NCBI GenBank assembly: GCA_017308255.1
Contig: JAFKFN010000002.1
Span: forward strand, 186,001 to 250,000
Origin: Altererythrobacter sp.
GTDB lineage: Bacteria; Pseudomonadota; Alphaproteobacteria; Sphingomonadales; Sphingomonadaceae
DNA length: 64,000 nt
Reading direction: 5' to 3'
The notes under the pieces were generated by a model. That model did no database searches. It saw nothing but the letters and a program-made list of their open reading frames with translations, and was not told where the DNA came from. Shown here one piece after another: positions 8,853-16,632 of the stretch (positions are counted from its first letter, which is position 1; every line of letters begins with the position of its first letter). Both the position numbers and the translations under genes were made by a program.

Positions 8853-9481
8853 CCCTGGCCTTTCTGCATCTCCGCGATCAGCGCGTTGTCGATCGCCTTG
8901 CCCGCCTTGTAGGCATCGCGCGCCCTGAACCGTTCGGCATAGGCCGTCAGGCTGTCCCGCGCCGGGATCGTGCCGAATTGCAGGCCCCAGTCCACCGCGC
9001 TGCCGACATAGACGTCCGCCATCGTGAAGCGCGGACCGCACACATGGTCATGCGCCGCGAACCAGGATTCCAGCGTGCCGATGGTCCTTTCGAAATTGCC
9101 GAAGCCCAGCGCCACTTCCTGTTTCTCATTGGGTTTCCAGCCGAAAGCGTTGCTGGTCACCGCCTGCTCCAGCGGCCCGGCGGCGAAGAACAGCCAGCGG
9201 AAATAATCCGCCTTCTCTTCCGGGCGCGGCAGCAGTTCGGGCGCGGACATCTCGGCCAGGTAATGGCACACCGCCGCCGCCTCGCTCACCACGTGATCAT
9301 GCCCGCCGTGGTGATGGATGATCGTCGGCAGCTTGCCCATCGGATTGGCATCCAGCAGCGCGCGGGGCTTGGCGTCCCAGGCGACGAACACCGGCTCGTA
9401 ATCGGCGCCCGCTTCGTGCAGTGCCCAGCGCGCGATCTGCGCCCGGCTCATCGGATTGAAGAAGAACGTATACTCGGCCAT
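8849..9481 (-). CDS. glutathione S-transferase family protein
   Basis: The 210-residue GST has an N-terminal thioredoxin-like domain (MAEYTFFFNPMSRAQIARWAL, then NPMGKLPTI with the cis-proline near residue 48) and a helical C domain. Ser or Arg near the N terminus would be the glutathione-activating residue. The ATG at 9479-9481 has a strong GGAGG ribosome site; a start nine codons upstream lacks one. It is part of the minus-strand redox/detoxification cluster. Confidence 0.9.
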   Translation of the reverse strand: MAEYTFFFNPMSRAQIARWALHEAGADYEPVFVAWDAKPRALLDANPMGKLPTIIHHHGGHDHVVSEAAAVCHYLAEMSAPELLPRPEEKADYFRWLFFAAGPLEQAVTSNAFGWKPNEKQEVALGFGNFERTIGTLESWFAAHDHVCGPRFTMADVYVGSAVDWGLQFGTIPARDSLTAYAERFRARDAYKAGKAIDNALIAEMQKGQG

Positions 9482-9544
9482 GGCAAATCCTCCGCTGGTG
9501 GAGAACATTAAGCGAACATGTGGGTCGGAATCAACCGGCCCGCG

Positions 9545-10276
9545 TCAATAATCCACCTTGGGAAAGAACTCCGCGCCCCGGCCTTCCGGCGTCGTATCCA
9601 GCAGGCCCCACAGCGGGTCGATCGTGTCCAGGCCGCGATGGTCCTGCCCCGGGTCTTCCGGGGCGAAGACCAGCTCGCTGCCCCAGACATGCCTGATCGT
9701 GCCCCCGTCCTTGTGGAACACGTTCAGCATCGGCTCGTCCCAGTCCTCGCCGGGCTTGTAGCCGCGTTCGGCACGCATCGCCGGGGTCAGCGACGCGGTG
9801 TTGCCATAGTATTGCGCGGGATAGGCGTTCCCGGCGGTGGACAGCAGGCGCAGATGATCCCAGCCGCGCGCGTGCGCCCAGGCGGCCAGCCGGGCGATCG
9901 GCGATCGGGCCACGACATAGAACGCCGCGCGCTGCGTCACATGCCGCGCCGCGCCGTCGAGGGAATCGAGCAGGTGGGTGCAGCCGGCACAGGGCACGTC
10001 GCGCTCCGGCCCGAACATGTAGCTGTAGAGCAGCAGCGTGGAATGGTCCCCGAACAAGTCGGAAAGCCGCAGCCGTTCGGGCCGGAAATGCGCGCCGATG
10101 CCTTCGAAGACATAGTCCTCCGGCACCTCCCCGCCGGGCGGAAGCGCGCGGCGCATCTCGGCCACCGCTTCCGTCTGGCGGCGAAGCGCGATCTCCGCAT
10201 CGAGCAGCGCATTGCGCGCCTCGCGATAGGCGGCGCTCTCGTTGGGGAAGGCCATGCGCGGGAAGGGATCGGTCAT
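9545..10276 (-). CDS. DUF899 family thioredoxin-like protein
   Basis: The 243-residue product has the DUF899 pattern: an N-terminal helical region (EAEIALRRQTEAVAEMRR-like), LSDLFGDHSTLLLYSYMFG, then a redox-type CAGC (in VPCAGCTHLLDSLDG near residue 95), and a C-terminal VFHKDGGTIRHVWGSELVF with WG and the conserved aromatic patch. The family is predicted to be thioredoxin-like. It starts 1 bp after the stop of the SRPBCC gene, so it is co-translated. The reaction is unknown. Confidence 0.88.
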   Translation of the reverse strand: MTDPFPRMAFPNESAAYREARNALLDAEIALRRQTEAVAEMRRALPPGGEVPEDYVFEGIGAHFRPERLRLSDLFGDHSTLLLYSYMFGPERDVPCAGCTHLLDSLDGAARHVTQRAAFYVVARSPIARLAAWAHARGWDHLRLLSTAGNAYPAQYYGNTASLTPAMRAERGYKPGEDWDEPMLNVFHKDGGTIRHVWGSELVFAPEDPGQDHRGLDTIDPLWGLLDTTPEGRGAEFFPKVDY

Positions 10277-10277
10277 G

Positions 10278-10739
10278 TCATGCCTCCGCCCTGACGTTCT
10301 CGCACAGCGCTTTGAACTGATCGGCCATCACGCCCCAGCCGGCTTCGAAGCCCATGTCCTGGTGCTGCTGGCGGGTCTCGTCGGTCCAATGGCGCGCCCG
10401 GGCGGTGAAGCGGGTGCCGCGGCCTTCGGGCTCGATTTCCCAGATGCCGATCATGAACGGGCCGGCCGGCTCGAAGTCGCCCACCACCGCATCCGTGGTG
10501 ACGAAACGGCGGCCCGGCTCATACGCCAGGTAGATGCCGTTCTGCGGCATGATCTCCCCATCAGGCCCGTAAAACGTCATCTCGCAGCGGCCGCCCGCAC
10601 GGCGATCCTGGTGGTCGATCTCGGCGCGCCACGGCTTTGGGCACCACCATTCTTCCTGGCGATCGACCATGGCCGACCACACCGCGTTCGGCGGCGCCTC
10701 GATGAAGCGGGTGACGCTGAGTTCGCGATTGTCGCTCAT
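10278..10739 (-). CDS. SRPBCC family protein (AHSA1-like)
   Basis: This 153-residue START-like protein has the typical N-terminal strand (LSVTRFIEAPPNAVWSAMVD) and a C-terminal long helix (QQHQDMGFEAGWGVMADQFKAL). AHSA1-like proteins bind hydrophobic ligands in a helix-grip cavity. An AGAGGA ribosome site precedes the ATG at 10737-10739. It is followed 1 bp later by the DUF899 gene. Its ligand cannot be read from the sequence. Confidence 0.88.
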   Translation of the reverse strand: MSDNRELSVTRFIEAPPNAVWSAMVDRQEEWWCPKPWRAEIDHQDRRAGGRCEMTFYGPDGEIMPQNGIYLAYEPGRRFVTTDAVVGDFEPAGPFMIGIWEIEPEGRGTRFTARARHWTDETRQQHQDMGFEAGWGVMADQFKALCENVRAEA

Positions 10740-10762
10740 GGCAGGATCCTCTCGTGAAAAGT

Positions 10763-11440
10763 TCAGTCGCGGTCGGGCGCGCCGGGCGGGAAGTAGGCGC
10801 GATAAGGGCGGGCTTCCTCCACGCAGCGGCTTACCGCGGGCAGGGCCAGCAGTTCGGCGCGCAGGGCGGCCAGGCGCGGGCAGTGATCGGGGATCCGCTC
10901 CACCCAGTCGGCATAGAACAGCGACGGCGCGGCGGCGCAGCTGACCAGCGAGACGTGGGGCGTCAGCACATTGGCTGAAAGCCAGTGCTCCAGCCAGCGA
11001 TAGGCCCGCTGCAAGCCCGCCTTGCCGGCTTCGACCTCGGCCGGATCGGGCGCATCCCTCAGCCCCAGCGAGGGATTGTCCCGATCGGCAAAGTGCGCGG
11101 CAACCACACGCTGCATGTTGCCCATCACATAATTGTCGAACACCCGGTCCAGCATCCGCGCGGCCACCGCCATGCCTTCGTCCCTCGGGATCAGCGGCGC
11201 GGCGCCGGGGTGATGCACGGCGAGATATTCGATGATCGCCGTCGCCTCGATCACCGTGATCCCGCCGTCGGTCAGAACCGGAAACTTGCCCGCTGGATGC
11301 GCGTCGCCGACGAAGGCCGCGTTGTCCGGGTGATCGGGGGCGACCGGGCGGAACTCGAATGCCGTTTCATTGGCATAAAGCGCGATCTGCGCCTTCCAGG
11401 TGTAGGACGAGAACGGATGGCCATAGAGTGCGAGTGTCAC
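10763..11440 (-). CDS. glutathione S-transferase family protein
   Basis: The 225-residue GST begins LALYGHPFSSYTWKAQIALYANE, with Ser/Tyr in the N-terminal active-site region, followed by HPAGKFPVL near residue 51 and the EATAIIEYL glutathione-contact segment near 66. The start is a GTG (11438-11440) whose last bases overlap the stop of the upstream DHFR-like gene (GTGA), so expression is coupled. It belongs to the HxlR-linked cluster. Confidence 0.9.
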   Translation of the reverse strand: MTLALYGHPFSSYTWKAQIALYANETAFEFRPVAPDHPDNAAFVGDAHPAGKFPVLTDGGITVIEATAIIEYLAVHHPGAAPLIPRDEGMAVAARMLDRVFDNYVMGNMQRVVAAHFADRDNPSLGLRDAPDPAEVEAGKAGLQRAYRWLEHWLSANVLTPHVSLVSCAAAPSLFYADWVERIPDHCPRLAALRAELLALPAVSRCVEEARPYRAYFPPGAPDRD

Positions 11441-12123
11441 CAGCTTCCCTCCTTGATAGCTTCGCGGCGGCGCAGTTCGGCTTTGCTCGGCTCGCCCTCC
11501 GGCCCCACGCTTCCGGTGCGCACTTCGCCTGCCGGTTCATAACTCGCGCCGATTACGCCGGTGTCCGACACGGCATGGCGGGTCAGGCGATAGCTGCCCG
11601 GCGGCGCAGCGCGCCCCTTTTCGCCGCCGCCGAACACCCGCTTGCCGTTGCCGAGCAGGACCGGGTGGATGATCAGCGTCATCTGGTCGATCAGCCCCGC
11701 GGCGAGCAACGGCGGATAGAGCGTGCTGCTGCCCCAGATCTGCACATCGCGCCCCTCGCTCGCCTTGAGCCGGGCCACGGCTTCCGGCAGCTCGCCTTTC
11801 AGGCGGTGGCTGTTCTCCCATTCGAGCAGCCTGTCGGCATGGGTGGCGACGAACTTGTTCACCCGCTGGAATGCCGCGCCGACCGGCACGTCCTGGTGAT
11901 AGGGCCAGTAACCCGCGAAGATGTCGTAAGTCCGCCGACCCAGCAGCAGGTCGTGTTCGCCTTCGAACAGCGGGGCCATGAAGCGCTGCCCGCTCTCGTC
12001 ATCGAAAGGCGCCGTCCACCCGCCGAAGCGGAAGCCGCCGGTGGGGTCCTCCGTCGGCCCGCCGGGGGCCTGCATGACTCCGTCCAGCGAGACGAACACC
12101 GCCGCGGTAAGCTTGCGTGGCAT
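11437..12123 (-). CDS. dihydrofolate reductase family protein (RibD C-terminal-like)
   Basis: The 228-residue protein matches the DHFR/RibD-C fold: AAVFVSLDGVMQAPGG at the N terminus, LLLGRRTYDIFAGYWP near residue 60, VQIWGSSTLYPPLLAAGLIDQM near 127 and a C-terminal LLGNGKRVFG. Such proteins bind NADPH and are not necessarily dihydrofolate reductases. The next upstream gene in the run (PhnB-like VOC) is separated by an inverted repeat at 12145-12235, so this may begin a second transcript or be read through. Confidence 0.88.
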   Translation of the reverse strand: MPRKLTAAVFVSLDGVMQAPGGPTEDPTGGFRFGGWTAPFDDESGQRFMAPLFEGEHDLLLGRRTYDIFAGYWPYHQDVPVGAAFQRVNKFVATHADRLLEWENSHRLKGELPEAVARLKASEGRDVQIWGSSTLYPPLLAAGLIDQMTLIIHPVLLGNGKRVFGGGEKGRAAPPGSYRLTRHAVSDTGVIGASYEPAGEVRTGSVGPEGEPSKAELRRREAIKEGSW

Positions 12124-12144
12124 CCACTATCTTTCCACTCTTTT

Positions 12145-12235
12145 TCGTCATCCCCGCGAAAGCGGGGTTCCAGGGCCGTTGAGCGCTTCACGCGCATTTT
12201 CGTTCGCTGGGCTCCCGCTTTCGCGGGAATGACGA
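12145..12235. repeat. palindromic repeat family B, copy 1
   Basis: The segment starts TCGTCATCCCCGCGAAAGCG and ends with the near reverse complement. Each arm itself contains a short hairpin (CCCCGCGAAAGCGGGG and CCCGCTTTCGCGGG). It sits between the DHFR-like and PhnB-like genes. A second copy is at 22551-22636. Confidence 0.85.
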
Positions 12236-12244
12236 GCATGGGAT

Positions 12245-12742
12245 TCAAACCTTGGCCTGCGTACCCTCGGCGGCGGCCTCCAGCGCGGCGATGTCGATCT
12301 TCTTCATCGTCATCATCGCCTCGAACACGCGCTTCGCACGGGCCTTGTCCGGCTGGTCCATGTTCTCGGCCAGGAGGCGCGGGGTGATCTGCCAGGAAAC
12401 GCCCCACTTGTCCTTGCACCAGCCGCACATGCTTTCCTGCCCGCCATTGCCGACGATGGCGTTCCAGTAACGATCGGTCTCTTCCTGGTCCTCCGTGATG
12501 ACCTGGAACGAGAACGCCTCGCTCTGCTTGAAATGCGGCCCGCCGTTGAGGCCCAGGCAAGGGATGCCCAGCACCGTGAACTCGACGGTGAGCGGTTCCC
12601 CTTCCTTCGCGGAAGGGTTGTCGGCCGGCGATCGGTGGACCTTGCCGATGGAGCTGCCGGGGAAAGTCTCGGCATAGAATCGCGCGGCGCTTTCCGCATC
12701 GCGTTCGTACCACAGGCAGACGAGCGTCTTGTTGATGGCCAT
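12245..12742 (-). CDS. VOC family protein, PhnB/3-demethylubiquinone methyltransferase-like
   Basis: The 165-residue single-domain VOC protein contains ARFYAETFPGSSIGKV near residue 20, VEFTVLGIPCLGLNGGPHF and SMCGWCKDKWGVSWQITPRLL near 104, all typical of the PhnB-like group. The methyltransferase name attached to this family is historical and unsupported. The ATG at 12740-12742 lies 2 bp after the next gene's stop, so it is coupled to the double-domain VOC gene upstream. Confidence 0.9.
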   Translation of the reverse strand: MAINKTLVCLWYERDAESAARFYAETFPGSSIGKVHRSPADNPSAKEGEPLTVEFTVLGIPCLGLNGGPHFKQSEAFSFQVITEDQEETDRYWNAIVGNGGQESMCGWCKDKWGVSWQITPRLLAENMDQPDKARAKRVFEAMMTMKKIDIAALEAAAEGTQAKV

Positions 12743-12744
12743 GG

Positions 12745-13536
12745 CTATGTTCCTCTCGGGCCCACGAAGGCGACCGGCGCACCGGCGGGGTCGATCGTGT
12801 TGAAGATGAAGCCCCCACCGGGGACTTCGTGGATATCGTTGGTCACTTTGCCGCCGCTCGCTTCCGCGGCGGCGCGGGCGGCATCGATGTCGGCCACGGC
12901 GAAATAGGGCAGCCAGCCGACCGTCATGTAATCGGCCATCCACGGATTGATCGCGCCCAGCCGCTCCTCGCCCGCGGTGATGAAACGGTAATGGCCTTTT
13001 TCGCCCATCGGCATGGCCTGCTCCGCCCCCCAGCCGAACAGCGCGGTATAGAACGCGGTGGCGGCGGGCTCGTCAGTGGTCTCCAACTCGTTCCAGGCGC
13101 AGTGGCCGGGCGTATCCGGCTGGAACGCGTCGCTCTTGGCATCGGGCTGGCCGCGCGGCGGCACCGGGTCCATCACATAGAAGGCGGCGCCCTGCGGATC
13201 GCCGAGCATGGCCATGGTGCCGACCTCTATGGTGCGCGGTCCCATCCACAGCTGCCCGCCCAGGTCCCTGGCCTTGTCGATGGCGGCGCCCACGTCCTCC
13301 ACATGGAAGTAAGGCACCCAGCCGGGCTTTGCGCCATGGGCGATCATGTCCTGGCTCAGCTTCAGCACAGCGCCGGCCATGCCGCCGTCACCGCGCCGGA
13401 TCGCGCGATAATCGTTGTCGCCGCCCACCGGCGCGCCGGTGGAAGCGATTTCCCAGCCCAGCACCGCGCGATAGAAATCGCGCACCGCGTCGGGATCGGG
13501 GGCCATCAGTTCATACCAGATCGGTATTCCGGCCAT
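12745..13536 (-). CDS. VOC family protein with two glyoxalase-like domains
   Basis: The 263-residue protein has two VOC repeats. The first (about 5-125) starts WYELMAPDPDAVRDFYRAVLGWE; the second (about 145-260) starts CAWNELETTDEPAATAFYTALFGW. Paired repeats form one metal-binding site in this fold. Family members include glyoxalases and hydroxylase-type enzymes, and the actual substrate is unknown. It lies 3 bp downstream of the DUF1428 gene. Confidence 0.9.
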   Translation of the reverse strand: MAGIPIWYELMAPDPDAVRDFYRAVLGWEIASTGAPVGGDNDYRAIRRGDGGMAGAVLKLSQDMIAHGAKPGWVPYFHVEDVGAAIDKARDLGGQLWMGPRTIEVGTMAMLGDPQGAAFYVMDPVPPRGQPDAKSDAFQPDTPGHCAWNELETTDEPAATAFYTALFGWGAEQAMPMGEKGHYRFITAGEERLGAINPWMADYMTVGWLPYFAVADIDAARAAAEASGGKVTNDIHEVPGGGFIFNTIDPAGAPVAFVGPRGT

Positions 13537-13539
13537 CGC

Positions 13540-14274
13540 TCAGGCGCCTTTCGAAAGGATCGGGGCGAACCCGCCCCAATACATCCGCTGCCCGTCGAAC
13601 GGCATGTTGTCCTTGTCCGGAGCCATCCGCTCGTCTTCCATGACCTTCTTCCACCCTTCGTTGCGGGTGGCTTCGTCCGGCCACTCGACGAAAGAGAAGA
13701 CCACGTTTTCATCGTCCTGGGCATCGACCGAACGGTAGAAGTCGGTCCGCTTGCCCCGCGGCACGTCCACGCCCCACGCTTCCAGATCGCGCGTCGCGCC
13801 ATGATCCAGGAACACCTGGGCCGCCTTGGCCGCCATCTCGCGGTAAGCCTCGCGGTTGCCGTTCGGCACCGGCGCCACGAAGCCGTCGACATATCGACCG
13901 CCGCCGAAGCGCCCCTCGTCCACGATGGGCTCGAACCCGCCGATGATCATCCGCTTGCCGTCGAACGGCATGTCGCTGCCCAGTTCCTTCATGCGTGGAT
14001 CGGCCATCATCGCGTCCATGTCCTGCGCCTCGAACGCCTTGGCGGTGGCCTTGTCGGGCCAGATCACCCACGAGAAGACGACCTTCTCGCCTTCACCCAG
14101 GTCCACGGCCTTGCGGAAGTCGGTGACCTTGCCGTCGGGAACGTCGGCTTCCCAGGCTTCCACATGCTCCAGCGCGCCGTGCTTATGGGCGTGGTCCCAG
14201 TAGATCTCGGACATGGCCCGATAAGTGTCCTTGCTGCCTTCCGACACGGGCAGGACGTATCCATTCACGTACAT
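13540..14274 (-). CDS. tandem DUF1428 protein
   Basis: This 244-residue product is two DUF1428 units in one chain. Unit 1 (about 1-121) starts YVNGYVLPVSEGSKDTYR; unit 2 (about 126-244) starts RYVDGFVAPVPNGNREAYR. Both contain a matching EAW..DVP.GK.TDF block and a MPFDGKRM/MPFDGQRM block. Usual family members have one unit of about 120 residues, so this looks like an internal duplication and fusion. The fold is a ferredoxin-like dimer in related proteins, and the fused form may be a pseudodimer. The function is unknown. Confidence 0.88.
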   Translation of the reverse strand: MYVNGYVLPVSEGSKDTYRAMSEIYWDHAHKHGALEHVEAWEADVPDGKVTDFRKAVDLGEGEKVVFSWVIWPDKATAKAFEAQDMDAMMADPRMKELGSDMPFDGKRMIIGGFEPIVDEGRFGGGRYVDGFVAPVPNGNREAYREMAAKAAQVFLDHGATRDLEAWGVDVPRGKRTDFYRSVDAQDDENVVFSFVEWPDEATRNEGWKKVMEDERMAPDKDNMPFDGQRMYWGGFAPILSKGA

Positions 14275-14285
14275 GGCCTTTCTCC

Positions 14286-14957
14286 TCAGGCTGCCCGCGA
14301 GGGCTCGTTTTCGAAATCGGCGAGCTGCGCCGCCAGGGCGCGCTGGTACGCCGGCCGTTCCTCTCCCCGCGCCTTGTAGGCGGTGAGCTTGGGATATTCG
14401 GCGACGATACGGGTGTGGCGCAGGGTGTTGAGCACCGTGACCATGGCGATATCCGCGATCGAGAACGGCCCGGCCAGCCAGTCCCGCTCGCCCAAGGCGT
14501 CGCTCACGCGCTTCAGCTTCTGCCGGCACAGGCCCAGCGCGGCCTCGCGCGCCGGCGGCATCCAGTCCTCGTCCTTGTGGAGCAAGTCATAGACGACGAT
14601 CCGCGTGGCAAAGGGCTCCACGCTGTTCAACGCGGAAAACAGCCAGGCGATCGCGCTCCAGCGGGCCTGCGCATCGGCCGGCAGCAGGCGCTCGTCCTGC
14701 TCGCCGAGATAGAGCAGGATCGCCCCGGTCTCGAACAGCTTGAGGTCGCCCTCGGCGAAAGCGGGAACCTGGTCGAACGGCTGCCACGCCAGATAGCTTT
14801 CGGGTCGCGGGTCACGCGCGCTGAGCAGCTCGGTCGCGTAGGGCCGGCCGATTTCCTCCAGCGCCCAGCGCACGCGCAAGTCGCGCACCACGCCGCGGGC
14901 GAAATCGGGCACCCAGTCGAAGGCGGTCAGAACGGGGCGGGGCATTGCCTCGGGCAT
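14286..14957 (-). CDS. glutathione S-transferase family protein
   Basis: The 223-residue GST has an N domain with VRWALEEIGRPYATELL, then PFDQVPAF with the cis-proline near residue 64 and LKLFETGAILLYLGE near 72 (glutathione contact), and a helical C domain with SIADIAMVTVLN near 168. A second ATG four codons downstream (MPRPV) is possible. It starts 3 bp after the DoxX gene's stop. Confidence 0.9.
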   Translation of the reverse strand: MPEAMPRPVLTAFDWVPDFARGVVRDLRVRWALEEIGRPYATELLSARDPRPESYLAWQPFDQVPAFAEGDLKLFETGAILLYLGEQDERLLPADAQARWSAIAWLFSALNSVEPFATRIVVYDLLHKDEDWMPPAREAALGLCRQKLKRVSDALGERDWLAGPFSIADIAMVTVLNTLRHTRIVAEYPKLTAYKARGEERPAYQRALAAQLADFENEPSRAA

Positions 14958-14960
14958 CGT

Positions 14961-15389
14961 TCAATCCTTTCGCGTGTCGAAGGGAAAGACGGAGCGAAGC
15001 GCCGGATGCCTCAGCCACAGGCCGCCCCAGACCATCAGGCCCAGATAGACGCCGAACAATGTGTGGGTGAGCAGCGCACTGTCGATCCGCAGGTGGGTGG
15101 CGATCGCGCCGCCGAGATAGCCGGTGATCAGCACCGCGCCGAGCACGCTGGTGCGGGGCCAGACATAGAGCAGCGTCGGCACCAGCAGCAGCATGCCGAG
15201 CATGCGCATCGTCCCCGGGTCCAGCGACCAGCCGATCTCCGGGCTCTGGGCCGCGACGAGGCCGGGCAGGGCCAGCTTGGTGCCGGCGTCCACCAGCAGG
15301 AATACGGCGGCAAGCCCGCTGAGCACCCGGCCCGTCCATAGCGAAGCCGATGCCGGGCCGGGGGTGGAGCTTGGGGCAAACGATGCCAT
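14961..15389 (-). CDS. DoxX-like small membrane protein
   Basis: The 142-residue protein has four hydrophobic helices, with the first starting near residue 20 (TGRVLSGLAAVFLLVDAGTK) and the others at about 65-80, 85-100 and 107-125. The pattern VLITGYLGGAIATHLR is characteristic of the DoxX/SURF4-like family of inner-membrane proteins, some of which are linked to redox chemistry or thiosulfate oxidation. It is the only membrane protein in the detoxification run. Confidence 0.85.
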   Translation of the reverse strand: MASFAPSSTPGPASASLWTGRVLSGLAAVFLLVDAGTKLALPGLVAAQSPEIGWSLDPGTMRMLGMLLLVPTLLYVWPRTSVLGAVLITGYLGGAIATHLRIDSALLTHTLFGVYLGLMVWGGLWLRHPALRSVFPFDTRKD

Positions 15390-15417
15390 CGCGTGTCTCC
15401 TCTTCCCGCCGGGGCGA

Positions 15418-15858
15418 TCAGCCCGCCGGTTGCTCGGCCAAGGTTTCGCCTTCGGCCACGGCGTCCATGTTCATCCAGGCGTTTTCCCAGATATGGCCAT
15501 CGGGGTCCTCGAAGCTGCGGCCGTACATGAAGCCCAGATCCTGCTTCGGGGTCGGATCGGCCTTGCCGCCGGCCGTCACGGCCTTGCTCACGATCGCTTC
15601 CACATCGTCGCTGCTGTCCTGGCTCAGGCACAGCAGCACTTGCGCGCTGTCATGCGCGTCGGGGATCGTCTTGCTGGTGAAGGTCTTCCAGAAATCGTGC
15701 CTCAGCAGCATGACCACGATCTGGTCCGACCACATCATCGCCGCCGCCTGCTCGTTGGTGAAGATCGGGTTGTTGGTGAAACCCACCGCTTCATAGAACT
15801 TCATCGATCGCGCCAGATCGGTCACGGGCAAGTTCACGAAGATCATCTTGTCGCTCAT
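15418..15858 (-). CDS. VOC family protein
   Basis: The 146-residue VOC protein begins MIFVNLPVTDLARSMKFYEAVGF and ends with the glyoxalase-like DLGFMYGRSFEDPDGHIWE, where the Glu and His are candidate metal ligands. It is the promoter-proximal gene of the minus-strand run; an AGAGGA ribosome site lies upstream. The divergent HxlR gene begins about 60 bp away, and the operator-like repeats lie in or beside this gap. Confidence 0.9.
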   Translation of the reverse strand: MSDKMIFVNLPVTDLARSMKFYEAVGFTNNPIFTNEQAAAMMWSDQIVVMLLRHDFWKTFTSKTIPDAHDSAQVLLCLSQDSSDDVEAIVSKAVTAGGKADPTPKQDLGFMYGRSFEDPDGHIWENAWMNMDAVAEGETLAEQPAG

Positions 15859-15918
15859 TTCAGCATTCCTCTTCCCCGGTGCTGGGTGCCGCGAATCGGC
15901 GCTTGAGTTTGCTGCCCT

Positions 15919-16632
15919 ATGGAGTTACTAAAAGCAACTATGAAGTTACAAAAAGAAACCGAGTCGCAGGAAAAACACGGCAAGTGGTATCAGGATGCCT
16001 GCGGCACGGCCTTCGCCATGGAACTGATCGGGGAACGCTGGTCCCTGCTGATCGTGCGTGAACTTATGCTCGGCGGAAGGCGCTTTTCGGACTTGCGCGC
16101 CAGCCTGCCCGGAATCTCGGCCAAGGTGCTGACGGAACGGCTCGCCAGCCTCGAACAGGCGGGGGTGCTGGTCCGGCGCAAGCTGCCGCCGCCCGCCGCG
16201 ACGCAGGTCTATGAACTGACGGCCTGGGGCTATCTCGCCGAACCGGCGATCCAGGAACTGGGCCGCTGGGCCGCGCGCTCGCCCGAACATAATCCCCAGC
16301 TTCCGCTTTCGCCGGTCAGCTTCATGCTCAGCCTGCGCACGATGATCGATCACGCGGCGGCGCACGCCTTCGATGCCACGGTCGGCTTCACCGTGGGCGG
16401 CGAAAGCTTCCTTGCCGAACTGCGCGGCGGCCAGATGCCGGTGCGCCGGGTGGAGGAAGCGGGCGGGGCGGACCTGTGGTTCGAAGCCGCTGCGCCGCTG
16501 CCCCTCTTGCGGGTGTTCTACGGCAAGCAGCCGATTCCCGAGGCGGAGCGGGCCGGCGTGACGCTGGCCGGCGACAGGGCGCTGGCCGAACGCTTCGTGG
16601 CCCTGTTCGCCTTGCCGCCGAAGATCGCCTAA
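15919..16632 (+). CDS. HxlR family transcriptional regulator
   Basis: The 237-residue regulator has an HxlR winged-helix domain (about 25-115): YQDACGTAFAMELIGERWSLLIVRELMLGGRRFSDL carries the conserved Cys that HxlR proteins may use as a redox or electrophile sensor. The C-terminal half (about 130-235) is an extra domain of unknown ligand. Two starts are possible: ATG 15919, or ATG 15940, which would leave operator site 1 upstream; 15940 is attractive because a -10-like element overlaps the first start. It diverges from the twelve-gene detoxification run and probably controls it. Its stop overlaps the convergent GST stop by 4 bp. Confidence 0.88.
   Translation: MELLKATMKLQKETESQEKHGKWYQDACGTAFAMELIGERWSLLIVRELMLGGRRFSDLRASLPGISAKVLTERLASLEQAGVLVRRKLPPPAATQVYELTAWGYLAEPAIQELGRWAARSPEHNPQLPLSPVSFMLSLRTMIDHAAAHAFDATVGFTVGGESFLAELRGGQMPVRRVEEAGGADLWFEAAAPLPLLRVFYGKQPIPEAERAGVTLAGDRALAERFVALFALPPKIA
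15923..15939. promoter_or_regulatory. candidate HxlR operator, site 1
   Basis: AGTTACT-AAA-AGCAACT is an imperfect 7-3-7 palindrome beside the VOC/hxlR divergent start region. A -35-like TTGAGT at 15903-15908 and a -10-like TACTAA at 15926-15931 (17 bp apart) overlap it, so a bound repressor would block the hxlR promoter. This is inferred from sequence only. Confidence 0.55.
15944..15960. promoter_or_regulatory. candidate HxlR operator, site 2
   Basis: AGTTACA-AAA-AGAAACC repeats site 1 exactly 21 bp downstream (two helical turns), with a degenerate right half. Two phased sites suggest cooperative binding of dimers. Confidence 0.45.

Noticed and set aside
11437..12123. True dihydrofolate reductase (folA)
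   Set aside because: Length (228 residues) and motifs fit the RibD-C/DHFR-like group found in detoxification clusters, and no thyA is adjacent.
12245..12742. UbiG-type 3-demethylubiquinone methyltransferase
   Set aside because: There is no SAM-binding motif; it is a VOC-fold protein, and the name in this family is a historical label.
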